From positions 310,001 to 374,000 of the forward strand of contig MU385731.1 in NCBI GenBank assembly GCA_022497155.1: DNA of 64,000 bases. The letters run 5' to 3'. The notes beneath the pieces were generated by a model. It was not told the DNA's origin. It made no database searches and worked only from the letters and a program-made list of their open reading frames with translations. The translations under genes were made by a program, and so were the position numbers. Every line of letters begins with the position of its first letter. Within the stretch, counting starts at the first letter, position 1. This DNA is from Whalleya microplaca (taxonomy: Eukaryota > Ascomycota > Sordariomycetes > Xylariales > Xylariaceae). Below are positions 24,830 to 39,500 of the stretch, one piece after another.

Positions 24830-25236
24830 GGCTTATTGTTAAACTTGTAAGGATTAGGGTTTTAAGAGTTAGGGTTATAAAGAGAATTAGGTATATAGGG
24901 ATATAGTTTTTTCCCAGGTTTATAAGGTGGCTGGGTTTTTTCGATTATATTAAAAACTGCGTCGGCGATAAATGTATTGTTTTAGGGTGGTTAAATATCT
25001 TAAATTATGTTAAAGACTATATTAGTGACTGGAGTGGTACTATATATAAAATGAGACTTTGTTATTTGCGTGAGGTTTAGGTATGCCGTATTAGTTATAA
25101 GGGTTAGGTTTGATTTATTAATTTTAGGGATTAGGGTGCCCGTTATAGCTGCTTTAATTTCCGGGGTTAATTTAAATTTTATATTTATGGATGCGAAGTG
25201 TATATGGTTATTAGAAATTAATTATAGCATTATATT
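24830..25236. other. G-rich strand-asymmetric tract within element D
   Basis: On the plus strand this tract has many G and few C, with words such as GGATTAGGG, GAGTTAGGG and AGGGATTAGGG, unlike the balanced decay around it. On the minus strand it is C/A-rich and could be part of a proline-rich gag or linker. A 65-codon plus-strand open frame (25070-25267) runs across it into the hAT end and is not credible as a gene. Confidence 0.4.
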
Positions 25237-26422
25237 TAGGGTTGTGATAAATGACTTAAGTCATTAGTCATTTTTTAGTCACTAATTAACTTGCTAGTCT
25301 TAGTTAAGGGTTATAACTAACTAAGCTAGTCTTAGTTAGACCTGCTGACTAACTAGGCTAGTTTTAGTTAAGTGACTGACTAACTTAAGTCATTTATAAG
25401 TTAGTTAGTTAGTGACTTAAAAATGACTAATGACAAGCTAAGCCTTTGTAATTTTTTTAATAATTATTTAAACTTTTATATAACTTATTTTATTTAAAAT
25501 GTATTATTTTTATTTTAAGCTTAATAATTATAATATAATGTATTATTAATATATTATAGGTAAAAATAATATTTTATATTATATTTAAAAAGATATTTAA
25601 TTTATTATAGTGATTTATTAATAAATATATTTAAATAATAAATTGTAAATTTTCAAATTAAATATTTTTAAAATGACTATAATCTGTTTAATTTAATATA
25701 TAATAATATAGTTTTAGCGTTAATATTTATAATATATAATATATATATAATAAACTAAAAAGGGTTGTAATATTTATTATAATAAAGGAGATATTGAATT
25801 TATTATAACTATTTTTTAAAAAACGTACTTAAATAGTAAATTAAAAAGTTTTAAATTAAATGTTTTTAATATAAAAATAACTTTATAAATTTAAATTATA
25901 TTATAACTTTTTTACTATTAATAATTATATTATATAATATGTTTATAATACGTTAGAAAATGGCTTTAATAAGTATTATAATAAAAAAGATATTTAATTT
26001 ATTATAGCAAATTTTAAAATAAGTGCTTAAATAATAAATTGGAAAATTTTAAATTAAATTATTTTAATATTTAATTAATTAGCTTATTTTAATAAGTAAA
26101 ATTACTATTTTAGCTTTATAAGTTATAAAGTAATAAAGTAATATTATAAATTAATTTAAAGTTAAAATATATATAATATTTAAAGCGGTATTTAATTTTT
26201 TTTAATTTTTTTAAAAAAAAGTAATTTCTTAATAAGTCATTAGTTATTTTTAAGTGACTAACTAACTTAAGCAAGTTAGTCTTAGTTAGTTACTAGACTA
26301 ATTTGCATTAGTTTTAGTTAAGTAATTGACTAATTAGCCTGACTTAAGTTATAGGCGTAACTAACTTAAGCTATTAAATCTAATGACTTAAGTTACTAAT
26401 TAGTGACTTAATTATAACCTTG
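25237..26422. mobile_element. hAT-type element, copy 3 (full length, decayed ends)
   Basis: A 1186-bp copy colinear with copy 1, with TAGGGTTGTGATAAATGAC at the left and ATTATAACCTTG at the right in place of CAGGG...CCCTG. Internal units begin at about 25599, 25797 and 25996. Flanks ATTATATT and TTTATATA agree at 6 of 8 positions and may be the old target duplication. Compared with copy 1 many TTAGTCA words have become TTAGTTA and ATGACT has become ATAACT, which are CpA-to-TpA changes on one strand or the other. It interrupts gypsy D. Confidence 0.8.
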
Positions 26423-26560
26423 TTTATATAAGCTTTATATAGTTTAAACTAGTGTCGGGATATTTTTTTTGCTTTAAATAAACTAAAAGTAAAAGTAGGC
26501 TTAAATTTAAGCTCTCGTTTTAATTCGTTAAAGCTATCGGGTTAATTAATAATTTTATAA

Positions 26561-29500
26561 GTTACCGTTTATTTTATTTTTATAATCTAGCTTTTTAATT
26601 TTCGCTTTTCGTTAATATAATAAAAAGTTTTATAAAAGCGAAAAAATGTAATAGGGGTATAAAAAAAGCGAAAAATTAAATAAGCTACCTAAAAGTTATA
26701 ATTAAACCTATTTTTTTATTATATTATTTAAATAAGTTTAATATAAACAGAAATTATATTATTTTATTAGACTTAAATACGGCGTAATCGATTAAAAATA
26801 GCCCGAGTTTTTTTTTTTTAAGTATTTATAAAATTAAACGAAAAGAATAATATAAATTTTTACTAATATAATAATTAAAAAAATAAAGGCTACCTTTTAT
26901 TTAAATATTAATAGCTATAAAGTTATACAAATATATAAATGCCGTTAATATAAAACCGGGGGTTATTTAAAATAATCTAAAAAAAGAACTAATTATTAAT
27001 TTAAGTAATTTTTTAATTAAATTTTACAGTAGTTTTAAAATAAACCTTAGTTTTAATAAGCTTTTTTTTCGAAAGTAATAATACTTATTTAAATTATAAT
27101 AGCTATAAAAATAATGTCGTAATATTAACGTTTATATTAAGCAAAAAAAAAATATTATATAAATTTAATGTTTTATTTATTTTTTATTTATTTTGATTAT
27201 AACTACAAAGGGCATTTCGATTAAAAATAACTTTAGATATTCTATTATTTCCGATTAATAAAAAATCTATTTTTAAGGAATTAATAATTTATTTAAATTT
27301 TTGCTTTAATTATTATAGCTTATTTTTATTTTAAAATTTTAATCTGTATATTTTAATAAAAAAGCCGCGAAACTAATTAATAGTATAAAAGTTAATATTA
27401 GCTACTATAGTAAATGTATTAAAATCTAAAAAAAGAAACTATTTTTATAAAAACAAACTAATAAATAAAGTTATTTTAGTCTTATATTCCGGATCGGAAT
27501 TAGCCGCAAACTTAATTTTAGTTTCGTTTTTAAATATATTTTTAAACTTAATATTAGCTTTCGAAATAAGCTTAATATTTTTATAAGCTACTTAATTAAT
27601 TTTTTTATTTTTATTCCGGTTTTTATATTTATTTTTTCTTTTTTAAGTAACTTTTTAAGCTATAATAGTTATAATAATATTTTAATATATAAAAAGTAAG
27701 ATTTAAGATATAATATTATTATAATAAGTTTATATAAAATTATTAAGTAATTTAACTAATTAATTAAAGATAATAAAGAATAAAAGCAAAAAAATAATAA
27801 ATAGTTAGATAAAAATTATTAATAAATTAATATAAAAAAACTTTTTTACGTTAGGTTTTAATTTATAATAAATAAAAATAAGTTAAAAACTCTTTTTTAT
27901 TTTTAATTAATTATTTAAATTTATAATAAGTTAAATATTAAATATAATAAAGTATTTAAATCGTTATTACTATTTTTAAAATTCGGCTTATTCGATTTAA
28001 CTTTAATACGCTTTTTAGACTATTTATTATATCCTTTATTTATTTTATTTTTATATTTTATACCTTTTTTTTAATAATTACTAACCTAAATATTTATTTT
28101 TTGTTTTCGTTTTATAATATTTATTTAATTAATTATTTGCAGTTATATTTTAAGGCTTATTATTATATAAAAAGTAAAAAAAAAAAACTCTTTTTATAAA
28201 CCTTTTATATAAGTTATTTATTTCTTTTTTTTATAAAAAATCTTATATCTAAAAGTTAAATACTTTATTATAATAGCGTTAATCGAGAATTAAATAACCT
28301 TAAACGCTTTTATTATATTATGTTAGTTTATTAAAATTTAATAAATATTTAAAATAAAACCTGTATTAGTAATGCTTTTTTTAAACTCGTAATATAAATA
28401 TTAAACCCCCGCTATTTAATCGAATAAAATTTTATTAAAATAACCCTAATTTCCGTAATTTTTTTCGATTTTTTTATCCTACTTTATTTTATTGTTTTTT
28501 TTTTAAAATAAGTAAATCGGCTATATAAATCCCTAAAAACTTCCGTCGTTTTTTTTTATTAATTTATACCCTAACGTTAAGCTTTTTTTGCGTCTTAAAT
28601 TTACTGTTTTTAAATAATGGAAAACTTTTAACTCGATAATAAAAAACGTTAATTGTATTTTTAGTTTTTATATTAATATTAAACTTAGTCGCCTTAATTT
28701 TAAAACTAATAAAAATAAGCTATTTTAATTGTTAAAAAATAATATAAGCCGTTACTTTTTAAAAACTAATATAATAAATAAGTTTATTCAGGTAAATTTT
28801 TTTTATTTAATATATATAATTTCTATTAATTAATATAAAATAATTAAATTAATAAATATTAAATTTCTTAATAATTTTTAAAAAGTCGGTATTATATTTA
28901 AAAATTTATAGCCTCGAAGTTTTATTATAAAGGTTAAATATAAAAGCCTGCCTTAAAATATATTTAGTATTTTAAAGTAATAAAAAAAACCTTCGATTAA
29001 TAGTATTTTTTCCTTATCGAAATCCGCGAAACTAACTTTATTAATAACTTTATATTTCGCTTAATTAAAAATTACCGTATATAATTTAAAGTTTTTATTT
29101 AAATATATAGTATTTATAATAAAGTTTTTTTACCGGTTTTATAAAAATCGGTTTATTAGTTTTAAAAATAAATGTTATAATAAAATATAGCTATTTTATA
29201 GGTATCGATTAATAAAAAGCTAATTCGGGAGCTTGTATAAAAATTATATAATCGGTATTTAAATAAATAAATATTTATTCCTGAATAAAAAATATATATA
29301 TTTATAAGCTTATTAATTAAAAAAAAAATTTTATTATCGATATTAATTACGATAATTTTAATTTAATAGGTCGTTTTAAAAGTAATATATATTTAAGCTA
29401 AATTATTAAAAAAATCTATTTTTTGCCGAAAACATAAATAGCTTTTTATATAACTTATAATAATTTCTTTCGTTTAATCAATTAGCTATATGTTAAAATT

Positions 29501-32500
29501 TACGGTTATATTTCTTAATTTTAGTTTTTTTATTACTTTTTTATATTTACTGTAATTTTATAAAACCTTATTTTTATAAAATATTAATTTATATAAAACG
29601 TAAAAAAATTAACTTAATTTATTAATATTATTTTTTTAACATTTAATTATAAATTTCTCGCTCCGTTAATAATATCTTAAATAATCTAATTTTAATTATT
29701 CTTTCGGGTATTTTATTTCTTATAATTTTCTAATTTTTATTAGGCTTAACTTTTTTAATTTAGCTATAAGTTACCGGGCTTTTTTATATATTTTCATTTT
29801 AATATATTATATTATCATTTATTAATTTAAGGTTTTTATAATTATTTCTTACTTTATTATAACTACTGAATTAATAGTTATTATAAAGTTTGCTAAGTTT
29901 TTAATACCTTTTTATATCTCGAATAAATCTTTTTAGTCGATTAAAAGAAAATATTTCTTATAATATTACCCCGTTTAATTTTTTTTAAAAACCCTATTTT
30001 ATTTTTATTTTTTTATAATTTGATATAGCTTAATTTATTTATATTTTAGCTTTTTGTTTTTAAATATATCAATATTTTATATTATATTATAAAATAAAAT
30101 TAAGCTGCTTTATTTTAATTATTTTAACCTTTTTTTAAAAAATATTATCGATTATTTCGTTTCGCCGCTTTTTTTTATTTTATTATTAAAATTTATATTA
30201 TTTTTGCGACATCTTTATTTTATTATTTAAATATTTTTATTTTTTAAGTAATAAAATTTTCTTTATTATAAATATCTAACTAATTAAAAACCTGCTAAAA
30301 TAATAAAACTATTTTAATCGGTATAATAAATTTTTATTATAAACTAGTTTATATAATATAAACTTATATTTTTATATAAACGTTTAATTAGTTTAAAATA
30401 TAGCTTTAAGTTTTTTAATTTATAATTTGCTAATTTTTCCCGTTATATATATAAAAAATTTTATAATCGGTTAATAGTTTATGTTTATTTATTTTATATT
30501 TAAAAATAATATATAAATCCGACTTATATTTTAATGTTTAATTATATAATATTTTTAGTTATTTTTGTTTTATTTTTTAAGTTTTTATTATATTTAATTA
30601 TTATAAAAATATTATAATTAATATAAATAAAGTTTTAAAAAAAATTTATATTTAAGCTGTTATAATATTTTTCAAGACCTTAATTTTAGGCTACTTTAAT
30701 AGCTTATTTCTTATTTTAATAATAGCTAAATATTTATTATTATTTGGCAAAAACTAAATATTAATAATCTAAATAATTAATAATTATTTTAACGTTAAAA
30801 AAGTTCTCGATTTTTAAATCGTTTATTTATAAAAAGCTAACATTTTAAGCAATATTTAATAATAGTTTTAATTTTTTAATATTTTTTTAATAATAAAATT
30901 TAATTATTTTATTATAAGTCGATTTTTATTTTCGGTATATTTTAACTTTCGAGTAGTAATTTTTAATAATATATTTTTGTTAATTAATATTATTAACGAT
31001 ATATTATTAGTTATATTTTTTATAAAATTTCCGCTATAAAATTCCCTTTTAAATTATATATTTAATAATTTTATTTCGGAAGTTTATTTTTATATAATAT
31101 TATCTCGTTATATCAGGAATTTATAATCGATTAAGTAGCTTTATAGTACTAAAATATATTGTAATTTTTTAGACAGCTTTAAACTAGTTTTTTAGCGGGT
31201 ATAAAATAATAAGTAATAAAAAAAATTCCGGTATTTTTTATATTAGTTTATTTAATTAAAATATTTTTATTATAAAAACGTTAAATTAAATATTAATAAA
31301 ATTGTCGATTTTTTATTAATTATTTAATTTATCGGATAGCTTTAATTATTTGCGTAATAAACTATCTATTATTTAATATTATTTTTTTAAATATATGCTT
31401 TATTTCGAAATTAAATATTTTAATAAAAACTATTTGCCGGGTTAATGTTACGTTAAGTAAGCTAAAGAATCAATTATTTAGTAAAGCGATTAAAACTTTA
31501 ATATTAATTTCGAAAATAAATCTCGTACTGTAAAAATAATTTCGCGATTATTAAAAAAACTTAACTATTTTAAGGTATTTTCGTTTTATAATATTGTAAT
31601 TAAATTCTAGCTTTTTCTATATATTTGATTTAAATCTCGCGAATCGAATATATCTATTAATTTTTTTTAATATATACTTTTATTTAATACTTAATATATT
31701 AATTTTAAACTAAATAATATATCTATTTATATAATTAAATATAATTAAATAAGATATATTAATTAACGTTATTTTAAGTTTATTTATAATTTATTATTAT
31801 TTTACTTTTTATTATTATTTTATATTTTTCCGGAGAAATTTTATTAATAATAAAGTAATTAATATATAATATATAATTTATATATAATAATAAACTATAA
31901 TTTTTAAAAATGCCCGTATTTTAAAAACATTATTATAAAATATATATTTTCTAATTTTAATAACTTTAGCTTAATTAAAAAAACGACTATTAATACCGCA
32001 TAATTAATTAATAATAATAGTAGCGTTTTTATATTAATCGCTTTTTTTATACTAATTATAGCTCCCGTTAGTTTAAAATTAAATAAAATATTATTAATAT
32101 TTTTTAAATATTTATAAATAAATTGTTTTATTTTTAATATAATTTTTTAATTATTATATTTCGTTTTTAGCTTTTTAATATTAATATTATCGAAAAATAG
32201 CTTATATTTATTAGATATAAAGTTGAATAAAATCCGGGTAATAATATATAAAAATTATATTACCGAATTAGTTTTTTTTATAACAAAATCGTTATCCGGA
32301 AAAGCCCGATTAGTGTCGAAAATATAATATAATTTTTATTAAATATAAATAATAATCTTTAATTATATTTTTAAACAATATATTATAAAAATTATTGCTT
32401 ATATAGTAAATTCTTCCGTAAATTTATTATAATTATTTAGAAAAAAGCGTTTCGTATTTATATAATATTTAATTTTATTGCCGAATTAATTAACCGAAAG

Positions 32501-35500
32501 TTTTTATGCTTTTTTTAATTATAAATTAGGCGTTATAATATAAGGCATAAAATTCTTTTAATATTTTATTTTTAAACCGACTTTATAAAATATTTAAAAC
32601 TTATATTTTTAGTAACGCTAAAATAAAAATTAATTTAGCTTATTATATATTATATAATATTATTTTAGTTTTATATAAAAAAAATACTTCTTTTTTAATT
32701 CGGCCGATTTTTATAAAGTCTTAGGCTAATGCTATTTTTTGTCGATAAAAATTTTTAATTAAGATTACTTTTTTTTAATCCGTAAGTTTTATATTTAGTA
32801 GTTTTATTTTAATAACGTTTAGGCGTTTTTTCCTTAACTTAATATTTCGCAATATAAAAGCGAAACGCGAAATAATACTTTTATATTTTTTATTTATTTT
32901 AAATATATTTAAATGTTCGAAATTCGGCTTTATATTTTATAATATCGCTTACTTTTAATTAATTAACCCTAAAAAAACTATACTATTTAATTTAATATTA
33001 TTAATTACATAAAGTTTTCGCGCCTTTATTTTATATATTATATATAACTTAATTTTGTTTTTTATAATACCTTTTTATAATATAATATTCTATACTATAT
33101 TATTTATTTAAAACTTTTTTTAATAATTTCCCGTAATAAACCTAATAAATAATTATTAAATAGCAAAGCTCGTATTTAATCGCTATTTTAAAATATCTTA
33201 TTAATAATAATTTTTATCCGGTTATTAATTTATTTTAAACTTAAATTATTTTAAACTATATTTTTAAGTTTTGTTAGGTTTATTATTGCTGTAATATTTT
33301 AAAGCCTTTATTTATTGTTAACCTAGCCTTTAATATCGGCAGTTATTAGTTTTTTAAAAATTAATAATATTAGCTAAAGTTTGCTTAATTAGCTTATTAT
33401 ATATAAGAGGTATTATAATCTTAATACTCCCGAAAAATATCGAAACTATTAATAAGCCTTTTTTAAAATAAATTATTATATATAATTAAAAAATAAAATT
33501 AAGGCTAAAAAGTAACGGAAATATAGCTTTAAAATTTTTAATTATATAAATCGGTAGCGGCAAATTATAATTTATTAATTATATAAATTTTTCGATTAAA
33601 TTAAAGCTTTTAATTTTATTATTTATTAATATATTAAAGCTAGATTACGTAATTTTAGTTTTTTATATAAGTATTTAATATTTAAAAATATATAATTATA
33701 TAATAATATTTAATTAGGCACGTATATTAATAATTATAATAATTAATTTTTTATAGCGTTTAAAACTAATTTTTATAATTAATTAAGGTAATAATTAAAT
33801 ATATATTCCGATATTCCGGATAAATACCGGCAGAAATGTTATAATAATTTAAGTAGCATTACCGGATATTATAAATATATTATTAATCGATACGTTCGTA
33901 AATTTATCCTAAAATTTATTAGGCGTAAAAACTAGCTATAATATATTTAATATAAAATTAAACTAAAATTATTGTTTTTATTACTATTATTTAATTATTT
34001 CGGCTAAAGAAATATAAATTATTTTATAAGGTTTTCGATTTATTTTACCCGCTTTATTAAATAAATATTAAAGTAATATTTTATTAAATATTAAAGTAAT
34101 ATTTTATTAAATTTTATATAATATTTAATTAAATTATTTTATAAGATTTTAAATTTTTTCGCTATATTTTTAAAGATTTTTTTTATTAGTATTTCGAAAT
34201 TAAAACTAAAACTAATTAATTAGGTATAATATTTTTTAGTTTATTAGCTTAAGTTTATTTTGGCGTTTTTAAAACTATTAAAAATAAAGGGTTTAGTTTT
34301 AATAATATTTTATCGATCGTTTTTTTATAGATATATTATTATTTATATTTTTATGCCTTTTTAATATTAAAATATTAATTTTATTTTTATTTTATATTAA
34401 AATAGCTTAATTATTATTTTAAATATAAGATTCCCGTTTTTATTTATAATTAAATCTTTTTAAAAATAATTTTATAAGTTTATAAATTTATAAAAAGCGT
34501 TATTTTTTAGGCTTTTTATTTTAATACTATTAATTTTTATATTGATAATTAATATTATTTCCGGTTTGTAATTTTATAAATTAGCTATTAATCGAATAAA
34601 ATTATAGTTTTATTTAAATTTTATATTTTTTTCGATTTTATTATATTTATAATAATTATAATAAGTTAATTTCCGAATTTAAGTATCGCATATTTTTATT
34701 TCGTATAAAAATTATAGGCAGGCTTAAATAATACCTTTTTTATTTATTTTACTTTCGGTAATTATATATTTAAAAAATAAGATGTTTTTAATTTCGGAAC
34801 TAACTTAAAAACTTCCGATAAAATATTTTTTAAATTAATTATTATATTATATTATATTATTGCGGTTTAATAACGCTATTAAAAATAAATATTAAAAAAA
34901 TGTTATAATTTTCCGCAAAAAAAAAAATTCGATTATACTTTTAAAATAATGTCGGTTATAATATATATCGGTTGTTTTAATTTTATCGGCTATTATATTT
35001 TTTATATTTTTCTTTTTTATTTAAAAGCCCGGCGCGATAAATATTAAGAGATATATTTACTGCTTTACGTTTTTAAATATTTTATTAAGTAAAGGTTTCT
35101 TTTTATAGAATATAATACTTTAATTTTAGTAATATTAATCGAAATTTCTTTATAAATATAGTAAAATTTTTATTAGCTTTAAATTATATAATAAATATTT
35201 ATTTTATAAACTTAATTAGGTTTTTTATTTCGTTTAGCTAAAAAAATAAAGTCTTTTTTTTAAATAACTTTAGGCTATTTTAAGTTTATTAATAATAAAC
35301 GGAACCGAACCGAATATTAGCGATTAACCGAGTTATTTTTATATAATCGATTAAGTAAAATCTATTAAATCTTATAAATATTATAATTTATTAAGCTAAT
35401 TATAATATCCGCTTATATATATATAATATTTTAGGCTTTTTTATATTTTAATTCGAAAAGTTTATTATATAATTTCGAGTAAAATTATATGATTTATTTA

Positions 35501-36500
35501 ATAATTTTTTAATCGATTTTTTGCTATAAACCGCTAACGAAAATAATATTTTATTTCTTAACTTTTCTTTATTTCCGAACGTTTTTTACCCGAACCGAAT
35601 AATTTAAAATATAATAATAAATTTCTATAGGTCCGAATAGTTTATTATTTTTTTCTAGGTTTTTTAACTATTTTATAAAAGTTTTTATTTATTTTAGGTT
35701 ACTAATTTTAAAATATCGTTTTAAAATTACCTTTATTTTTTTTAATAGTTATATTTTTCATAAAGCTTTAATTTATTATTTATTTATTTGGTTATTTATT
35801 TAATATAATATTTCCTTAATTTTAATATTATTTATTAAACTATATTTATTAAATATATACGTTATATTTTTAATTTAATTTATAATATTATTTTTATTAA
35901 ATAAATGTTATAAATAATTTTAAAAATTTAATAACGTAGCTATTATTATAAACTTAGCTTCTCCGGTTATAATAATTCGCTTTTAATTAAAAGCTATATT
36001 TTAATCCGTAAGCTTTTTATTAAATTATATATCTTTCGTTATATTAAAAATAAAGCTTTTTAGCCAGTTATTTTTAATTAAATATTCTAATTATATAATG
36101 CCGAATTTTCTTTATTTTAATAATATCTTTAATTAATAATAAAGTTAATAATTTTTTAATTATCGGTTAATCGAAAGGGTTTTTTGGCTATATTTTATAT
36201 GATTTAAAATATATAATTATTTAGCTATTTTAATTTTTTAGTTATATTTAATTTTAAGGGAATATATTTTATTTTTTTTAATTATATTAGGTTATAGTTT
36301 TATAATACTTTAGATATAAAATTATAACTATCTTTTAAGACGTTAATAATAGCTTTAAAAGTTAGGAGACTTTTAAAAAAAATCTTAATAATAAATCGCT
36401 AACTTAATTATTCTATTATATTAATTAATTAATCGCGTAATAAAATTACCTATAGGCTAATTAAAAGCTCGGATATTATTTTTATTGTTTAAATTTTATT
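26561..36500. other. Unidentified RIP-degraded repeats
   Basis: About 10 kb with no recognised domain. The left few hundred bases may still belong to element D. Short local duplications are visible, for example a 23-bp unit (ATTAAAGTAATATTTTATTAA) twice at about 34063-34110. The uniform loss of C and G, the lack of GC islands and the stop density suggest old, long transposon bodies. No RNA gene or conserved host coding sequence was seen. Confidence 0.45.
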
Positions 36501-39500
36501 TTAATTTATTTTATAAATTTAAATTATAGCATATTTTTATATACTATTTACTATATACTTTATATTTTTTAAATTTTTTTAATTTTTTATGCTATTAATT
36601 TTTTTATATTTAATTTGCTATATTAAAACTTATACTTTTTTATATTTTTATATTACTATATTCCTGTACCTTTTATACTTTATGTTTTTATATTTTTACG
36701 TTACTAATTTGTTAATATATATTATAGGTTTTTTATAAGTTTTTTATTAATTAATTTATTTTTAATATTAGTTTTTTATTTTAAATAATCGTTTACTGTT
36801 AGTTTTTTTTAAATTAGTGCTTTTTTTTATAAGTTCGGTTAATTTAGTGGTTTTTTAAAGGTTTTATTAAAGTTTTTCTCTTTTAGCCCTATTTTATTAC
36901 TGCCTTTATTTGGATTATTTTTCTCGATTAATTAAAGAAGTAAAAAAGTTAAAGTTTATTTGGAAGGGCTAAATATTTTAAGATAAAGTATCGGAATAAA
37001 AGTAATATAAGAGATACTATTTTATGCTTAATTTATTAAAAGTAATTAAAGTAATAAAAAAGTTATTTATAATAGCGATTAATTAAAAAAAATGTATTTA
37101 TTATCGGCGAGAAGGCTATTTAAGTTATATATGTTTTCTTTAAAAGTATAAAGAAAAAATAAGCGATATATATATATTACAGTATATTAGCCCTATAATA
37201 TTATATAATAATTTTAATTTAAAAAACTTTTTTACTTAATTACTTAAGCTATTTAATTAAGTATATAATTTAATAAATTATATATACGGGGCTTAAGGTA
37301 TATTATAATTTATAAAGCTTATATTATAATAAATATATACGTTAAAAATTTTAAATTCCGTAAGATTTTTAAAAAGTTTTAAAAAATAATAAAAACGTTT
37401 ATTTAATTTTTAAGCCCGGCTATTTAATTACGATTATTAATAAGTTAATTTATAACGTAAATTAATAAAATAAATATTAACTATATATTTTATATAGCTT
37501 AATCGGAAAATTTTTAATAATAATTTATAATTATAAATATTATTAAAGTACGGAGTGTATATTAACCGAGCTAAAGAATTATATAATCGCGTATAAATTT
37601 TATTAAATTAAGGTATATATTTAATATTATTTTACGTATATTTTTTTACCGAATTAATTATAATAAAGTAATAAAGAATTATTAATTAATTTAATAAAAA
37701 TTTTTTTATTAATATATATAATCGCTATAATTTTTATTATAAAATTATTTAAATTTACGTTTAAAATTCTATTATAATAATTAAAAAGCATAAATAAAAA
37801 AGTATTATAAATTTTTAATAATAGTTATTGATTTAATTAATTATTATTTAAATAATAAATAGTTTTAATAATAATATAAAATATATTACCTTACTTTTCC
37901 GTAATATAATTATAACCTGTTATATTATTTAATTTATATATATTTTTAATATACCTTTATTATAACTTTAAGGCCTTTAAATATATATTTAAATAAATAT
38001 ATATTATAACTACTATAAAAAGTTAAAGGTTTATAACGAGGCTGTAAAGGCATAAGATTGGCTTATAATAAAATATAATAGTTATTAGTTATATTAGCTA
38101 AAAAAGTATTAAAAAGCTATTAAAAAGGAGGTAATAATTACGGGAGTAATAGATTTTATAAATGACCTTTAAATAATTAACTATTTAGGTATTTTATTAT
38201 AAAAGGTTTATTTAATAAAAAGGGGCGATTAAAGGCTATTAACAGTTATGAGTAATTAGTTTTTAATTGTTTTATTAGGCAAGCGGTAAAGAGTTATAAG
38301 TGTTTTAATAGGTATTTAAAAGTAACTTATATTACTATTAAATTAAATTATTATTAAAATAATAATTACTTTTATATAATATTTAAATAAAAGTTTTTAA
38401 TTTTAAGTAATAAAAAATATACCGTTAAAAATAAAAAACTGCTTTAGTTATAAAGTTATTACTTTCGGATTAAGGAATATTTAATAGTATTATTTTTTAT
38501 TATAATCGTAAATTTACTTTTGTATTTTTTAAAAAGCTATAAAAAACCTCTAAAGTTAAATTATTAATAATTAATAATTATTATTAATTATTTATAAAGC
38601 AATAAGTTTTTTAAATATATAATTTAAAGACTCGAAATAGCTATTTAATATTACGTTTTTATAAATTCCGAATTTAATTAAACAAATCTTATATTTATAT
38701 TATAATAAAACTAATATAATATATATTTTAATATAATTAAATCTTCCGTATAAAAATAGCTATTTATATTTAAATTATTTAAATTAAATAAAGTTTTAAT
38801 TATTGTAAATATAAAAAAAATAAAACACTCCGTTTTTAAAAAAACACTTATAAAAATATTAAACTATTAATAAATTTTGCTATAACTCGAGCTAAATATT
38901 TATATAATATAAAATATAAAATAATAAAAGTTAATAAAAGTAATAAAATATATTTAAATTTATATAATAAATATTATTTATTTAATAAATTTTTTGAAAA
39001 TATTTTTAAAAGTAATATAAATTATAATTTTTTTTAAAAATATAAAATATCTTATATATAAACTCGATTTTAATAATAAAAATATCGATATTTATTAATG
39101 CGTTATTTTAAAAAAACATATAAATAATATATAATAAAATTAAATTAAATAGTTAAATTAGTTATATATAATATAATAATTATTATTTTAAAAAGAGTTT
39201 TTTTCCTTTTTTAAAATATATATTAAATTAATTATACTTATATTTTTATTATGAATTAAATTATATTAATATTTGAAAAAATATTATTTAGGAAAAGAAT
39301 TTCTAACTTGTATTTTTTTAATATATTATTAAGAAAAACTTTTTTAACCCGCATTTTTTAATGTATTATTAATATCTTTAATACACTATTATTAAAAAGT
39401 TTTTATTTTAATTATTATATTTTTATAAGATTATTATTATTTAGTTAATATATTATAATTTAATTTATTTATAACTTTATTTACGATAATTATTTAAGTT

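Larger units (their letters stand above)
21504..26560 (-). mobile_element. Ty3/gypsy chromodomain element D (minus strand, degraded)
   Basis: Reading right to left the order is reverse transcriptase, integrase, chromodomain, LTR. Motifs seen: FYRAFIDNIII at about 24116-24150 with the downstream tail SLFISLKKSFIKYL; integrase TLDFILGFPKV at about 22640-22684 (first catalytic Asp kept) and IISNKNSKF at about 22420-22460 (second Asp turned to Asn); and a weak chromodomain near 21560-21720. Stops are everywhere. A hAT-like element splits the element at 25237-26422. Where the gag end and 5' LTR lie, right of 26.5 kb, could not be determined, so the right coordinate is a guess. Confidence 0.7.

Noticed and set aside
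24840..24900. Telomere repeat array
   Set aside because: Only isolated TTAGGG-like words occur, not a tandem array, and element D continues on both sides.
25070..25267. 65-codon plus-strand open frame
   Set aside because: It runs from a G-rich tract into the terminal repeat of the hAT-like element, has no recognisable domain and is about as long as expected by chance in the GC-richer patch.
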